Positions 51,512 through 59,833 of a stretch of DNA of 64,000 nucleotides are shown piece after piece. Origin of the DNA: Bacteroidota bacterium. GTDB lineage: Bacteria; Bacteroidota; Bacteroidia; Cytophagales; Cyclobacteriaceae. The stretch lies in NCBI GenBank assembly GCA_018266395.1, contig JAFEAM010000015.1, positions 34,306 to 98,305 on the forward strand, written 5' to 3'. The notes beneath the pieces were generated by a model. That model was given only the letters and a program-made list of their open reading frames with translations, was not told the origin of the DNA and searched no databases. How positions within the stretch are numbered: the stretch's first letter is position 1; each line of letters starts with the position of its first letter. The position numbers and the translations under genes are program-made.

Positions 51512-52780
51512 TCAGGGTTGAATGTAGTGGAGATACACCGGGTACGCCGGGTAGTCTGTAATCAAACCGTCAAAATTTCCGTCCCTCATGAATGTGTATA
51601 TGAATCCCTCTGCATTAAGCGTCCACGTGTATGCTTTCATTCCGAGGCTGTGGGCCCTCGCCACATCGTCATTGAGGGTGCCCTGTGTCCAGCGCGGACC
51701 CCAATATTTGGCCTTCAGTGAGATGGTGGTATTTAAATCCAGTTCACACATAATGGGAAGGTCGGCATACGAAGGCTGTTTGTTGTATTCATCAATAACC
51801 GCCTCGCTTGGAAGGTCGGTGATAAATTCAATATTTCTTCCCTTGGCCTTTGCTCTCGCGATGGCCTTTCTCACGATGGGTTCCAGGTACTTGAAGACGT
51901 CCGGGTCCCCCTTTACATCCATCCAAATCTGGCTTAATTCTGTTTCGTCTATGGCCACCGTCAGGGCAGAATCGAGGCTGGGGATCGGCTGTCCGTCAAT
52001 CAACCTTACAAAATTTGACAGGGCCTGAAAAGTCACCTGGTTAAGATCACCGTAAATTCCTGCCTTCTGGATGACACGGATATTAAGATCGGGGTCGTGA
52101 TACAATACGGGCACATTGTCCTTGGTCAGCCGGATATCCACTTCCAGAGAAGTGGCACCATAGTCCTGAGCCTGTCTGAACGCCTCATAAGAATTTTCGG
52201 CAAAGGGGGGATTTGAGTTTGTCTGGATTCCGTGGTGGCCAAATATTTCCAGTGGCTTAGCCTTGGCATTCGCCGAAAAGTCGCGTGCATACTGTAGGCC
52301 CAATGACTGCTTCCCTTCGGAGGAGGTAAATCCTCCAGCCATGGGCAAGCCGTTGATGGGCTGCTGCTTCAGAAGCTTCCTCGCGTAGACTTTGGGTATG
52401 ACTAATGAGATTGCTCCGTTGGACTTATTCTCTGATACACGCCAGAAGCCAGCCAGATGAATAGTGCTGTCGGTAGGATCTAATCCTGCTTTAAGGATAA
52501 AGAAGATTCCCCTCTCGTTGCTGAAGAAAGAGACTTTGTTTTTTGATGTCTTGCAAACGAAGCTGCTGCCAAGTCCGCTATTACCGTCGGCAAAAATGTA
52601 CACGCCCTCAAGCCCGCGAAGCGTATTACGGTCAATTGGATTGGTGCCGGAGAGTTGGGCCTCAAAGGGGGTAAAGGGATCATTCTGCGAGCAGGTCATG
52701 AAAACTGCACCAACTGCAAACAGCAGAAAAAGACGAATGAGCCGGAAAGTGTGAGTGCTTTTCAAAACGTATACCCCCAT
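51512..52780 (-). CDS. Glycerophosphodiester phosphodiesterase-like lipoprotein
   Basis: A 422-residue protein with a lipoprotein leader (AVGAVFMTC, Cys30), a unique N-terminal domain (about 31-175) and a GDPD TIM barrel (about 176-422). Catalytic and metal motifs are GHHG (181-184), ENSYEAF and EVDIRLTKDNVPVLYHDP. The family motif HRG is HHG here, so the Arg is missing; this may lower activity or alter the substrate. It probably acts on glycerophosphodiesters outside the cytoplasm. It overlaps the upstream barrel gene by 19 bases. Confidence 0.87.
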   Translation of the reverse strand: MGVYVLKSTHTFRLIRLFLLFAVGAVFMTCSQNDPFTPFEAQLSGTNPIDRNTLRGLEGVYIFADGNSGLGSSFVCKTSKNKVSFFSNERGIFFILKAGLDPTDSTIHLAGFWRVSENKSNGAISLVIPKVYARKLLKQQPINGLPMAGGFTSSEGKQSLGLQYARDFSANAKAKPLEIFGHHGIQTNSNPPFAENSYEAFRQAQDYGATSLEVDIRLTKDNVPVLYHDPDLNIRVIQKAGIYGDLNQVTFQALSNFVRLIDGQPIPSLDSALTVAIDETELSQIWMDVKGDPDVFKYLEPIVRKAIARAKAKGRNIEFITDLPSEAVIDEYNKQPSYADLPIMCELDLNTTISLKAKYWGPRWTQGTLNDDVARAHSLGMKAYTWTLNAEGFIYTFMRDGNFDGLITDYPAYPVYLHYIQP

Positions 52781-53508
52781 ATAACCACTGGCACATAATA
52801 CATTTTCTTGTTAACGGGATAGGCAGGCCATGCCACCATGGCAAAATTCACGTGATCCATCTCGAATGCAAAAGTCATCAGGTGCTTGTTGACGAGTTTC
52901 TGTTCCAGAATCAGCGAAACATTTGAGCCGTTCCACTTGAATTCATTGCTCGTCATTGTGTTCTCTCCTGTTTTGTACTTCACTGCCCCGATATATTCCC
53001 AACCAGCTTTCAGTGTAAGGGAGGTACTCTTAAAACTATAGCCGACTGAAATACTGGGTATGCGGCTCCAGGATGTCAGTTGAGTAGTAAACCCCCATTC
53101 ATACAGGAATCCGATGTTATACGCATATTGATATGTAAGACCTACATGAACATTCTTGAAAGAGTGTGCGTACCGAATGCCAATTGGGAATCTGTTGGTT
53201 ATGAAAAGTGTGCTTACACCTCCCTCCACAGCGAATCCTGCAGGCAAAGAGTATCGGGCTGTATAATTAAACATGGGAGCATTGATGGCTACATTGGTCC
53301 AGTCCGACGGAAGAAAGAACCGGGTGATGGAAACCATATGTCTAAAATCACCATTTCGGGCAGGCGCAGGGAGGTAGAAGGCTTTGTCCCTGATTACAAA
53401 AGAAGTATCCGCTGGCTGGGTCGTTTGTCCTTTAACCGGTCCCAATCCTGAAAAGACCAATAGCAAAGCCATCAGATTTTTCAGGCAGGGAAGACAAAAT
53501 TCACTCAT
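52762..53508 (-). CDS. Outer-membrane beta-barrel protein of unknown family
   Basis: A 248-residue protein with a signal peptide (about 10-29, cleaved at VKGQ), then repeated beta-strand stretches (FNYTARYSLPAGFAVEGGV, NVHVGLTYQYAYNIGF, IPSISVGYSFKSTSLTLKAG) and a C-terminal aromatic (VVIWGYTF), the pattern of an outer-membrane barrel. No named family is recognised. The start MSEFCLPCL was chosen because the earlier ATG 31 codons upstream lacks a signal peptide at its head and would run into the promoter of the divergent HMA gene. It overlaps the GDPD gene start by 19 bases. Confidence 0.68.
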   Translation of the reverse strand: MSEFCLPCLKNLMALLLVFSGLGPVKGQTTQPADTSFVIRDKAFYLPAPARNGDFRHMVSITRFFLPSDWTNVAINAPMFNYTARYSLPAGFAVEGGVSTLFITNRFPIGIRYAHSFKNVHVGLTYQYAYNIGFLYEWGFTTQLTSWSRIPSISVGYSFKSTSLTLKAGWEYIGAVKYKTGENTMTSNEFKWNGSNVSLILEQKLVNKHLMTFAFEMDHVNFAMVAWPAYPVNKKMYYVPVVIWGYTF

Positions 53509-53559
53509 AGAATTGACAAAAATAGTTTTGTTTAGGATCAATTCCTCTTTTTCGTCGCT

Positions 53560-53567
53560 TAGTTTTG
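53560..53567 (+). promoter_or_regulatory. -7 promoter box of the HMA-domain gene
   Basis: TAGTTTTG matches TAnnTTTG and ends 32 bases before the ATG at 53600. An identical TAGTTTTG lies at 53523-53530 in the same divergent gap. Confidence 0.45.
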
Positions 53568-53599
53568 AGTGACTTAGTGACCTCAACCATATCATGATC

Positions 53600-53824
53600 A
53601 TGAAAAAGATGTATCAGGTTAGCGGCATGACCTGCGGAGGTTGTGTGAAGACCGTCAAAGCTGTCCTCGGATCTGTTCCCGGCGTTTCCAATATTGATGT
53701 CTCCCTGGAGACACAAACTGTCCAGCTCGATGCCCCTGCTCAGGTTGGCCTTCCTGAATTGCAGGAAAAATTGAGGAACTTTCCTTACCGTCTCACGGAA
53801 AAAGAAGCAGGAGAAAAACAATAG
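53600..53824 (+). CDS. Heavy-metal-associated (HMA) domain protein, CopZ-like
   Basis: A 74-residue single HMA domain with the metal-binding loop MTCGGC (C12, C15), then VKTVKAVLGSVPGVSNIDVS, the ferredoxin-like fold of copper chaperones. It binds Cu(I) or a similar soft metal. No P-type ATPase is nearby; its partner is elsewhere. It is convergent with the S1/P1 nuclease gene, two bases apart. The ATG at 53600 (MKKMYQ) is used; one two codons earlier is possible. Confidence 0.9.
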   Translation: MKKMYQVSGMTCGGCVKTVKAVLGSVPGVSNIDVSLETQTVQLDAPAQVGLPELQEKLRNFPYRLTEKEAGEKQ

Positions 53825-53825
53825 C

Positions 53826-54593
53826 CTACCTGCCGTATATATCGTTAAGGACCGCGGCCAGCCTTATGCCTGCCTGAAGGAGCCTCAGTCGCACCAGTGG
53901 AAGATTCTTATAGGTGTAGGCAAAACCAAGATTGCCATTGCCAATATTGTAGACTTGTGACCGGTAGTTCATCGATTCCTGTGCCCATTCAGTAACGGGC
54001 GCTCTCTGCCATTTGGCAAGGGTAGTCTCATCAGGACGAATCAGGGCATTGGCCAGTTCTGTGTAGCTCAACTTTGAATCGTCGATCATATCACTGTCCC
54101 ATACACGGTGAAGATTGGAATCGCTTCTGAACCATTTTACTTTCACATCATTGCCTCCTTTATCGCCCGGCTTTCCCACATGGAGCGGTTGGTGAATATC
54201 CTCGATAAGATGAATGAGCATCTTCAATGATTCCAGTTCCTGTTTAGCGTTCAGTTTTCCGGATTTCAAATCAGAAGTAAGCTTTTCAATCATCATGATA
54301 ACCTTACCCTCGGGATTTGAGGCCACATCGGCGTAATTTTTACCGTCCGGAACAGTAGTATAGTGCCAGTCTGTGGCATAATTGTATGTCGAATCGGAAC
54401 GAATTTCATCCATCCACGTCCCTGCCATCGCAATGGATTCCTGACCCAGGATTTTCGCCAGCCTCTTCTTGGCTTTTGCGTTCAGGTATTGCTCAGCCAC
54501 TAATCCGCATACACGATGTCCTGTAGGTCCCCAGGAAAGGGCGGATGAAATTGGAAAACATGCAACCCAAACAAGCAACAGCCATCGTTTCAT
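53826..54593 (-). CDS. S1/P1-type zinc nuclease, exported
   Basis: A 255-residue secreted single-strand nuclease/phosphodiesterase with three zinc ions. The signal peptide is cleaved so that Trp21 (ALSWGPTGH) becomes the N-terminal ligand, as in P1 nuclease. Other ligands are H27 (GHRV), the Asp of WMDEIR, and HLIEDIHQPLHVG, with a later VWDSDMI. It scavenges nucleic acid outside the cell or turns over phosphodiesters. It is divergent from the RMD1-like operon. Confidence 0.92.
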   Translation of the reverse strand: MKRWLLLVWVACFPISSALSWGPTGHRVCGLVAEQYLNAKAKKRLAKILGQESIAMAGTWMDEIRSDSTYNYATDWHYTTVPDGKNYADVASNPEGKVIMMIEKLTSDLKSGKLNAKQELESLKMLIHLIEDIHQPLHVGKPGDKGGNDVKVKWFRSDSNLHRVWDSDMIDDSKLSYTELANALIRPDETTLAKWQRAPVTEWAQESMNYRSQVYNIGNGNLGFAYTYKNLPLVRLRLLQAGIRLAAVLNDIYGR

Positions 54594-54667
54594 GGTCCTC
54601 TATTTTTGACTGCAATATATCATCCTTTTCACGCCAAAGCCCCGTTTCGGCGTCGGGATAATAGGGT

Positions 54668-54675
54668 TATATTTG
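54668..54675 (+). promoter_or_regulatory. -7 promoter box of the amidoligase-type operon
   Basis: TATATTTG matches TAnnTTTG and ends 11 bases before the ATG at 54687. The context TTATATTTGGTTAT is identical over 14 bases to the msrB promoter. It is the only promoter-like box that I see before the five-gene + strand run. Confidence 0.5.
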
Positions 54676-54686
54676 GTTATTGCCAG

Positions 54687-55472
54687 ATGCAGACAGGACT
54701 CAGATTATCAGCCATCCGGGTAGCCAACCAACTGGACCTGAAGGGTATCAAGGCCACCATCCAGCTCAAGCCATTGGCAGACACATCTTCGGAATTATTC
54801 TATTGCATCACCGATGAGAAATACTGCTTCTATTTTAATTACGGCGTCATTGTTTTTGCAGGGTACACGGAAGAAGATCTCAGCTCACTTATACAAAGTA
54901 TGAGGGCATTCCTCAAGAGCCCCGATTCATGGCTCAAGGATGACCTGGTAATCAAAGTCGTTGAGGGGGCCCAAATGAATTTCGGTTTCAATGAACTGAC
55001 CGTAGACCGCGTCAACCCCAGTCTTGTCCGGATTGCAATGTTTAATCTCGCGCAATCGGTATCACTGGATCATTATCAGAAACTTTCAGAAACCCTTCTG
55101 ACTGAAATCCGGAAATTCACCAATGATCTGGAAGCCAATGGGAAACTCAGCATCAACCGGAGAAACATGCTGAAGTTCATCGGAAAAGCGTTGAACACAC
55201 AAAATGACATTGCAGAGAATCTTTACATATTCGATGAGCCCGATCTGGTCTGGGACGATGAGTACCTGGACCTTCTTCATAAAGGCTTGAGCAAACACTT
55301 TGATCTCCGGTTGCGTTTTACAGACGTGGAGTATACACTCAGGATCATCGAAAATAACCTTGATGTGTTCAGGGAAATTTCCCACCAAAGGGAAAGCTCA
55401 CTCCTTGAATGGATCATCATTACGCTGATCCTTGTAGAGGTGCTGAATCTGATCGTGTCAAAGATCTTCTGA
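54687..55472 (+). CDS. RMD1/YagE (DUF155) family protein
   Basis: A 261-residue protein of the RMD1/DUF155 family, known mainly from eukaryotic mitochondria, where members are linked to respiratory-chain assembly, and from scattered bacteria. ELFYCITDEKYCFYFNYGVIVFAG is the conserved N-terminal core; SINRRNMLKFIGKALNTQND and SLLEWIIITLILVEVLN (C-terminal membrane helix, about 240-258) close the domain. The biochemical activity is unknown. It is the first gene of a tightly packed operon with a C39-like peptidase, RimK-like and GCS2-like ligases, 6 bases before the next gene. Confidence 0.85.
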   Translation: MQTGLRLSAIRVANQLDLKGIKATIQLKPLADTSSELFYCITDEKYCFYFNYGVIVFAGYTEEDLSSLIQSMRAFLKSPDSWLKDDLVIKVVEGAQMNFGFNELTVDRVNPSLVRIAMFNLAQSVSLDHYQKLSETLLTEIRKFTNDLEANGKLSINRRNMLKFIGKALNTQNDIAENLYIFDEPDLVWDDEYLDLLHKGLSKHFDLRLRFTDVEYTLRIIENNLDVFREISHQRESSLLEWIIITLILVEVLNLIVSKIF

Positions 55473-55478
55473 ACTTAT

Positions 55479-56192
55479 ATGGCCCAGCAGAAGGCACTAT
55501 TCCTTGACTTCGACATCAAAGCGCAACCGGATGAGGTCACTTGCGGACCTACCTGCCTGCATGCACTTTATCAATACTACGACGATGACATCAGCCTGAA
55601 GCAGGTCATACGTGAAGTGAAACAACTTAAAACCGGAGGAACACTGGCAGTGATGATGGGAAATCACGCTCTTCGTCGCGGCTATCAGGCATCCATTTAT
55701 ACGTACAATCTTAATGTGGTCGATCCCACGTGGTTCCGGCTCAGTTCACCCCGGATAGTCGCCAACCTCAAGCGACAGATGCTGTACAAGCGGAAAAGAA
55801 GAAAGCTTTATGTAGCAAGCAAGGCCTATATCAAATTTCTGGAGGCCGGAGGAAAATTGCATTATGCCGAACTGGATGAGTTCCTCATCAAGAGCTACCT
55901 TAACAAATCGATTCCCATCCTTGCGGGCCTGAGCGCGACCTATCTTTACGGTACTCCACGAGAAATACCGATCTCCAACAAATATGACAGCATCCGGGGT
56001 GAGCCCGTGGGACATTTTGCCATCATCAACGGATTTGACTCAGATAACAACGCGGTCTATCTGGCAGATCCCATGAATCCAAACCCGCTTAAAAGCCAAT
56101 ATTATAGCGTAACTTTTGACCGTCTGATCAATAGTATCATGCTGGGCATAGTTACGTACGATGCGAACCTCCTTATTATTCAGCCTAAATGA
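55479..56192 (+). CDS. C39-like cysteine peptidase/transferase
   Basis: A 237-residue papain-fold protein of the C39-like (bacteriocin-processing) type. The catalytic Cys22 is in DEVTCGPTCLHALY, the His179 in VGHFAIINGFD and an Asp195 in VYLADPM. It has no transporter domain or signal peptide, so it is cytoplasmic. It could cleave or form isopeptide-like bonds on the product of the following ligases. In surveys of amidoligase gene clusters, C39-like peptidases occur with RimK-like ATP-grasp enzymes. It precedes the RimK-like gene by 37 bases. Confidence 0.83.
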   Translation: MAQQKALFLDFDIKAQPDEVTCGPTCLHALYQYYDDDISLKQVIREVKQLKTGGTLAVMMGNHALRRGYQASIYTYNLNVVDPTWFRLSSPRIVANLKRQMLYKRKRRKLYVASKAYIKFLEAGGKLHYAELDEFLIKSYLNKSIPILAGLSATYLYGTPREIPISNKYDSIRGEPVGHFAIINGFDSDNNAVYLADPMNPNPLKSQYYSVTFDRLINSIMLGIVTYDANLLIIQPK

Positions 56193-56229
56193 TGCTTCTC
56201 ATTTGCGCACCCACGCCATCTGAAGTCCG

Positions 56230-57678
56230 ATGCCAAAACTGATTATTGTCGAAAAGCCAGGCAGCTGGAATATCCGGCTGGAGGACGTTGAAGTGGTTAC
56301 ACCTGCGCAATATATTACGGATGAGGCCTATCAGTCGGTCAGGAACCTAAAGATTCTCAACCTTTGCAAGTCTTATCAATATCAGTCTGAAGGCTATTAT
56401 GTTTCCCTGCTGGCTGAAGCCAGAGGTCATAAAGTCTTACCCGAAGTGAGTACCATTCAGGATCTGCGATTTCCATCCATTCTGAGGGACGATTCTCTTG
56501 ACTTTGATCAGCTCATACAGAACACTTTCAAACATGAACCCTACGACCGGGTAGAATTCAATGTCTATTTCGGTTCAGCTCCTTCTGAGCAACTGGCTCG
56601 TCTGGCACATCAACTGTTTCAGATGGTTCAGGCTCCTCTTATACGGGCCAACTTCTCAAAAAAAAGCAAATGGGTTTTACAAAGCATACGGCCCATCTCG
56701 CTGAGCGAAATGCCGGAGGATGATCAGCCGTTACTGGAGCAGTCGTTGGAGAAATACTTTCTGCGAAAAAGGGACTACCGGCCAGACAAGAAGAAATATG
56801 ACCTTGCGATCCTGGTAAATCCGGAAGACCCCAATCCCCCATCCGACGACAGGGCCCTGAAACGCTTTTACAAAGCCAGTTTGGAGGCTGGGTTCAATAC
56901 TGAATTCATCACCAAGAATGACATTGACAAACTCATTCAATATGACGCTTTGTTCATCCGGGAAACGACCAATGTCAACCATCATACTTTCCGGTTTGCC
57001 AAAAAAGCCGAAGCACTGGGTCTGGCTGTTATCGACGACCCGGAGTCCATTCTGAAGTGCACCAACAAGGTATATCTGCATGAATTGTTGAATGTCAACA
57101 AAGTCCTCACACCACGCTCCTATGTGATTACGGAAGAAAACTGCTCGGTGCTTCCGGAAAAACTAAGATTTCCCTTCATCCTGAAGCAGCCCGACGGCGC
57201 ATTTTCAAGAGGGGTAGCCAAAATTGACGACCTGAATGAATACAAGAAGGTTCGCGAAAGCATGTTTGAGAAATCTGATCTACTGATCGCACAGGAATTT
57301 CTGCCCACAACGTTCGACTGGAGGGTGGGCGTCATTGACGGTCAGGTGCTGTTTGTGTGCAAATATTTCATGGCCGACCAGCACTGGCAGATTGTCAACT
57401 GGAGCGCTAAGAAAGAAGACATGAGGGACGGCGCTGTGGAGTGCGTATCCGTTGACCAGGCACCTGCAGGGCTGCTGAAAGGTGCCCTGAAAGCGACCGG
57501 ACTAATCGGCCAGGGTTTGTACGGAGTTGACATGAAAGAGGTAGACGGGAAGTTCTATGTCATCGAAATAAATGACAATCCGAACATCGATGCCGGTATT
57601 GAAGACAAAATCCTTAAAGAAAGACTGTACGACATTATCATGGACATATTTCTCAACAAGATCAAAGCCGTTAAATGA
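56230..57678 (+). CDS. RimK-like ATP-grasp ligase with N-terminal RLAN-type domain
   Basis: A 482-residue ligase. The N-terminal domain (about 1-180, with AEARGHKVLPEVSTIQDL) is the RimK-like ATP-grasp N-terminal type; the ATP-grasp core (about 200-480) shows FPFILKQPDGAFSRGVAKI (nucleotide site), AQEFLPTTFDWRVGVIDG and the metal-binding FYVIEINDNPNIDAG. Such enzymes join a carboxylate to an amine with ATP, making peptide-like links, often of glutamate. Substrates are unknown. It overlaps the GCS2-like gene by 4 bases, so the two are translationally coupled and probably act in one pathway. Confidence 0.88.
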   Translation: MPKLIIVEKPGSWNIRLEDVEVVTPAQYITDEAYQSVRNLKILNLCKSYQYQSEGYYVSLLAEARGHKVLPEVSTIQDLRFPSILRDDSLDFDQLIQNTFKHEPYDRVEFNVYFGSAPSEQLARLAHQLFQMVQAPLIRANFSKKSKWVLQSIRPISLSEMPEDDQPLLEQSLEKYFLRKRDYRPDKKKYDLAILVNPEDPNPPSDDRALKRFYKASLEAGFNTEFITKNDIDKLIQYDALFIRETTNVNHHTFRFAKKAEALGLAVIDDPESILKCTNKVYLHELLNVNKVLTPRSYVITEENCSVLPEKLRFPFILKQPDGAFSRGVAKIDDLNEYKKVRESMFEKSDLLIAQEFLPTTFDWRVGVIDGQVLFVCKYFMADQHWQIVNWSAKKEDMRDGAVECVSVDQAPAGLLKGALKATGLIGQGLYGVDMKEVDGKFYVIEINDNPNIDAGIEDKILKERLYDIIMDIFLNKIKAVK

Positions 57679-58913
57679 CTCCACTTCGCTATCACCTTTT
57701 CCAGGCTTATGGCATTGAGCTCGAGTACATGATCGTTGACCGCGACACGCTTGACGTTCGCCCGATCGCTGACGAACTCCTCAGGCAGGAGGCAGGTTCC
57801 TATACCGGTGATTTTCAAAACGGGATGATTACCTGGTCGAATGAACTTGTTCTTCATGTCATTGAACTGAAATCCAGCCGCCCTGAAACCAATATCAGTG
57901 CTCTTGAAAATGCGTTTGCAGACAACGTGCGGCATATCAACCAGGTGCTTGCCGGATTCAATGCCATGCTGATGCCAACAGCCGCGCATCCCTGGATGAA
58001 TCCACTGGAAGAGACCAAACTTTGGCCACACGACAACAATGAAGTATACCACATCTATAACCGGATCTTTGATTGCCGTGGTCATGGCTGGTCCAATTTG
58101 CAAAGCACCCATCTCAACCTGCCTTTCTACGATGACGAGGAATTCTCCAAGTTACATGCTGCCATCCGTGTGCTCCTGCCCCTCCTTCCCGCGCTTTGTG
58201 CCAGCTCACCTATCCTGAACGGGCAGCCAACCGGAAGTCTGGATACGAGGCTGAAGTATTACAAAACCAATCAGGCCAAAATCCCATCCATCACAGGTCG
58301 TGTGATTCCTGAGGCCGTGTTCTCCAAAAGGCAATACTTCAACACGGTGTACGATAAGATAAGATCTGATTTGGCAATCTATAACGAGAATGAGATTCTC
58401 GATCCAGTGTGGGTAAATTCAAGAGGCGCTATCCCACGGTTTGACCGCGGCTCCATTGAGATCAGGATTATGGACATCCAGGAAAGTCCCGGGGCCGACC
58501 TGGCCGTTCAAACCTTGGTCATCGAAACCATACAGGCGCTGGTGAATGAGCAGTTCGTCTCCATGGAAGATCTCGTGAAGGTGCGAACGGATTCGTTGGC
58601 TAACATCCTTGACGAGGTTATGATTGGCGGGCCTCATGCCGTGATACAACATCCTGAACTCCTGAATATTTTTGACTTCAAGTCGCCGTGCACAGCGGGC
58701 GAACTTTGGAAAACAATTCTGGACCGTCTTATCCGGAAAGGATACCAGTCTCTGGAAAAGTGGAAGCCTGAACTAAGCATTATCCTGACAGAAGGCACGC
58801 TGTCCAATCGTATTCTCCGCTCAATTCCCTCTTCACCATCACGGGAAGATCTTGCAAAAACATACCGCCGGCTTTCCGAATGTCTCGAACAGAACAAGAT
58901 GTTCCTTCCGTGA
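57675..58913 (+). CDS. Glutamate-cysteine ligase family 2-like (GCS2) carboxylate-amine ligase
   Basis: A 412-residue ATP-dependent ligase of the GCS2 fold, related to gamma-glutamylcysteine synthetase but found in many non-glutathione contexts. The metal site starts with YGIELEYMIVD (Glu pair), followed by ELKSSRP, and the loop RFDRGSIEIRIMDIQESPGADLAV closes the active site. With a RimK-like ligase next door it most likely forms a gamma-glutamyl or related amide of an unknown compound. A glutathione synthetase partner is not present in this window. Confidence 0.86.
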   Translation: MTPLRYHLFQAYGIELEYMIVDRDTLDVRPIADELLRQEAGSYTGDFQNGMITWSNELVLHVIELKSSRPETNISALENAFADNVRHINQVLAGFNAMLMPTAAHPWMNPLEETKLWPHDNNEVYHIYNRIFDCRGHGWSNLQSTHLNLPFYDDEEFSKLHAAIRVLLPLLPALCASSPILNGQPTGSLDTRLKYYKTNQAKIPSITGRVIPEAVFSKRQYFNTVYDKIRSDLAIYNENEILDPVWVNSRGAIPRFDRGSIEIRIMDIQESPGADLAVQTLVIETIQALVNEQFVSMEDLVKVRTDSLANILDEVMIGGPHAVIQHPELLNIFDFKSPCTAGELWKTILDRLIRKGYQSLEKWKPELSIILTEGTLSNRILRSIPSSPSREDLAKTYRRLSECLEQNKMFLP

Positions 58914-58977
58914 AAATGTCAGGTTTTCCTGGCGGGATATCAAGCGCAGTCTGCTTATAAGCCCATACTTTTGGCTT

Positions 58978-59829
58978 GTGTGGAGAGTTAAAGTCCTGAT
59001 TCGGGCAGCTTTTGGTTTTAGCAGAACGGAGACAACCGGGTTTTTGCTTCTGCTGCCGTTAAGTCTCGTGATCCTTTTTTCAGAACCTGTATACAGGAAT
59101 CTGCTGGAAAACGCGGAGGCCACCATTAATTGGAAAGTGAGAGACAGCATTATGACCTATATATTATCAAAACGCGCTGCCTCCATTCCTACAGTCACAA
59201 TCGACCTGCAAACCGCTGACTTGCATCAGCTGGAGTCTTCAGGGCTAAGAAGCGTAATTGCTTCAAGGTTGATTCATTTCCGTGAAGCCGGCGGCATAAT
59301 CAGAAGTCGCGCGGACTTGCTTAAAATATATGGAATGGATAGCACCTGGACAGTAAAGACAAACTTCATATTCGCCAGGCCAATGCGCAAGGAAAAGGCT
59401 GCGCCAGCATCTCATCTACAAAAAGTACAATTATCTCTGGACATCAATCTTGCCGACTCAATTCAATTACTGATGATTAAAGGGGTGGGTCCCATCAGGG
59501 CGAGAAGAATTATTCTCTTCCGTGAAAAGTTGGGAGGATTTGTCAATATGGAGCAGCTCAAGGAAGTGTACGGTATTGACTCCACAACGCTTAAGAACCT
59601 TTACAGGTCATCCTTCATAAGCCAGGGTTTTGATCCCAGGAAAATCAGTCTCAACCGCGCCAGTTGGGAGGAATTCAGTGCGCATCCCTATTTGACCCGG
59701 AAAGAGGCTGCGGCTCTTCTTGCATACCGTACGCAGCATGGAAAGTTTGACAGCGTTCGTCAGATACTTACCGTAAGACTTTTGCAGGAAGAAAGATTAT
59801 TAAGGCTTCTACCCTACCTTTCTCTGTAG
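58978..59829 (+). CDS. Helix-hairpin-helix (ComEA-like) protein
   Basis: A 283-residue protein with one transmembrane helix (about 22-37) and three HhH repeats: LQTADLHQLESSGLRSVIASRLIHF type (about 76-120), INLADSIQLLMIKGVGPIRARRI (about 160-205) and LNRASWEEFSAHPYLTRKEAA (about 225-270). These bind DNA or, in ComEA, double-stranded DNA during uptake. The GTG at 58978 is preferred, since an ATG at 58852 would overlap the GCS2 gene by 62 bases and adds residues unlike the family. It may be unrelated to the ligase operon it follows. It ends 4 bases from the amtB stop. Confidence 0.8.
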   Translation: MWRVKVLIRAAFGFSRTETTGFLLLLPLSLVILFSEPVYRNLLENAEATINWKVRDSIMTYILSKRAASIPTVTIDLQTADLHQLESSGLRSVIASRLIHFREAGGIIRSRADLLKIYGMDSTWTVKTNFIFARPMRKEKAAPASHLQKVQLSLDINLADSIQLLMIKGVGPIRARRIILFREKLGGFVNMEQLKEVYGIDSTTLKNLYRSSFISQGFDPRKISLNRASWEEFSAHPYLTRKEAAALLAYRTQHGKFDSVRQILTVRLLQEERLLRLLPYLSL

Positions 59830-59833
59830 TACC

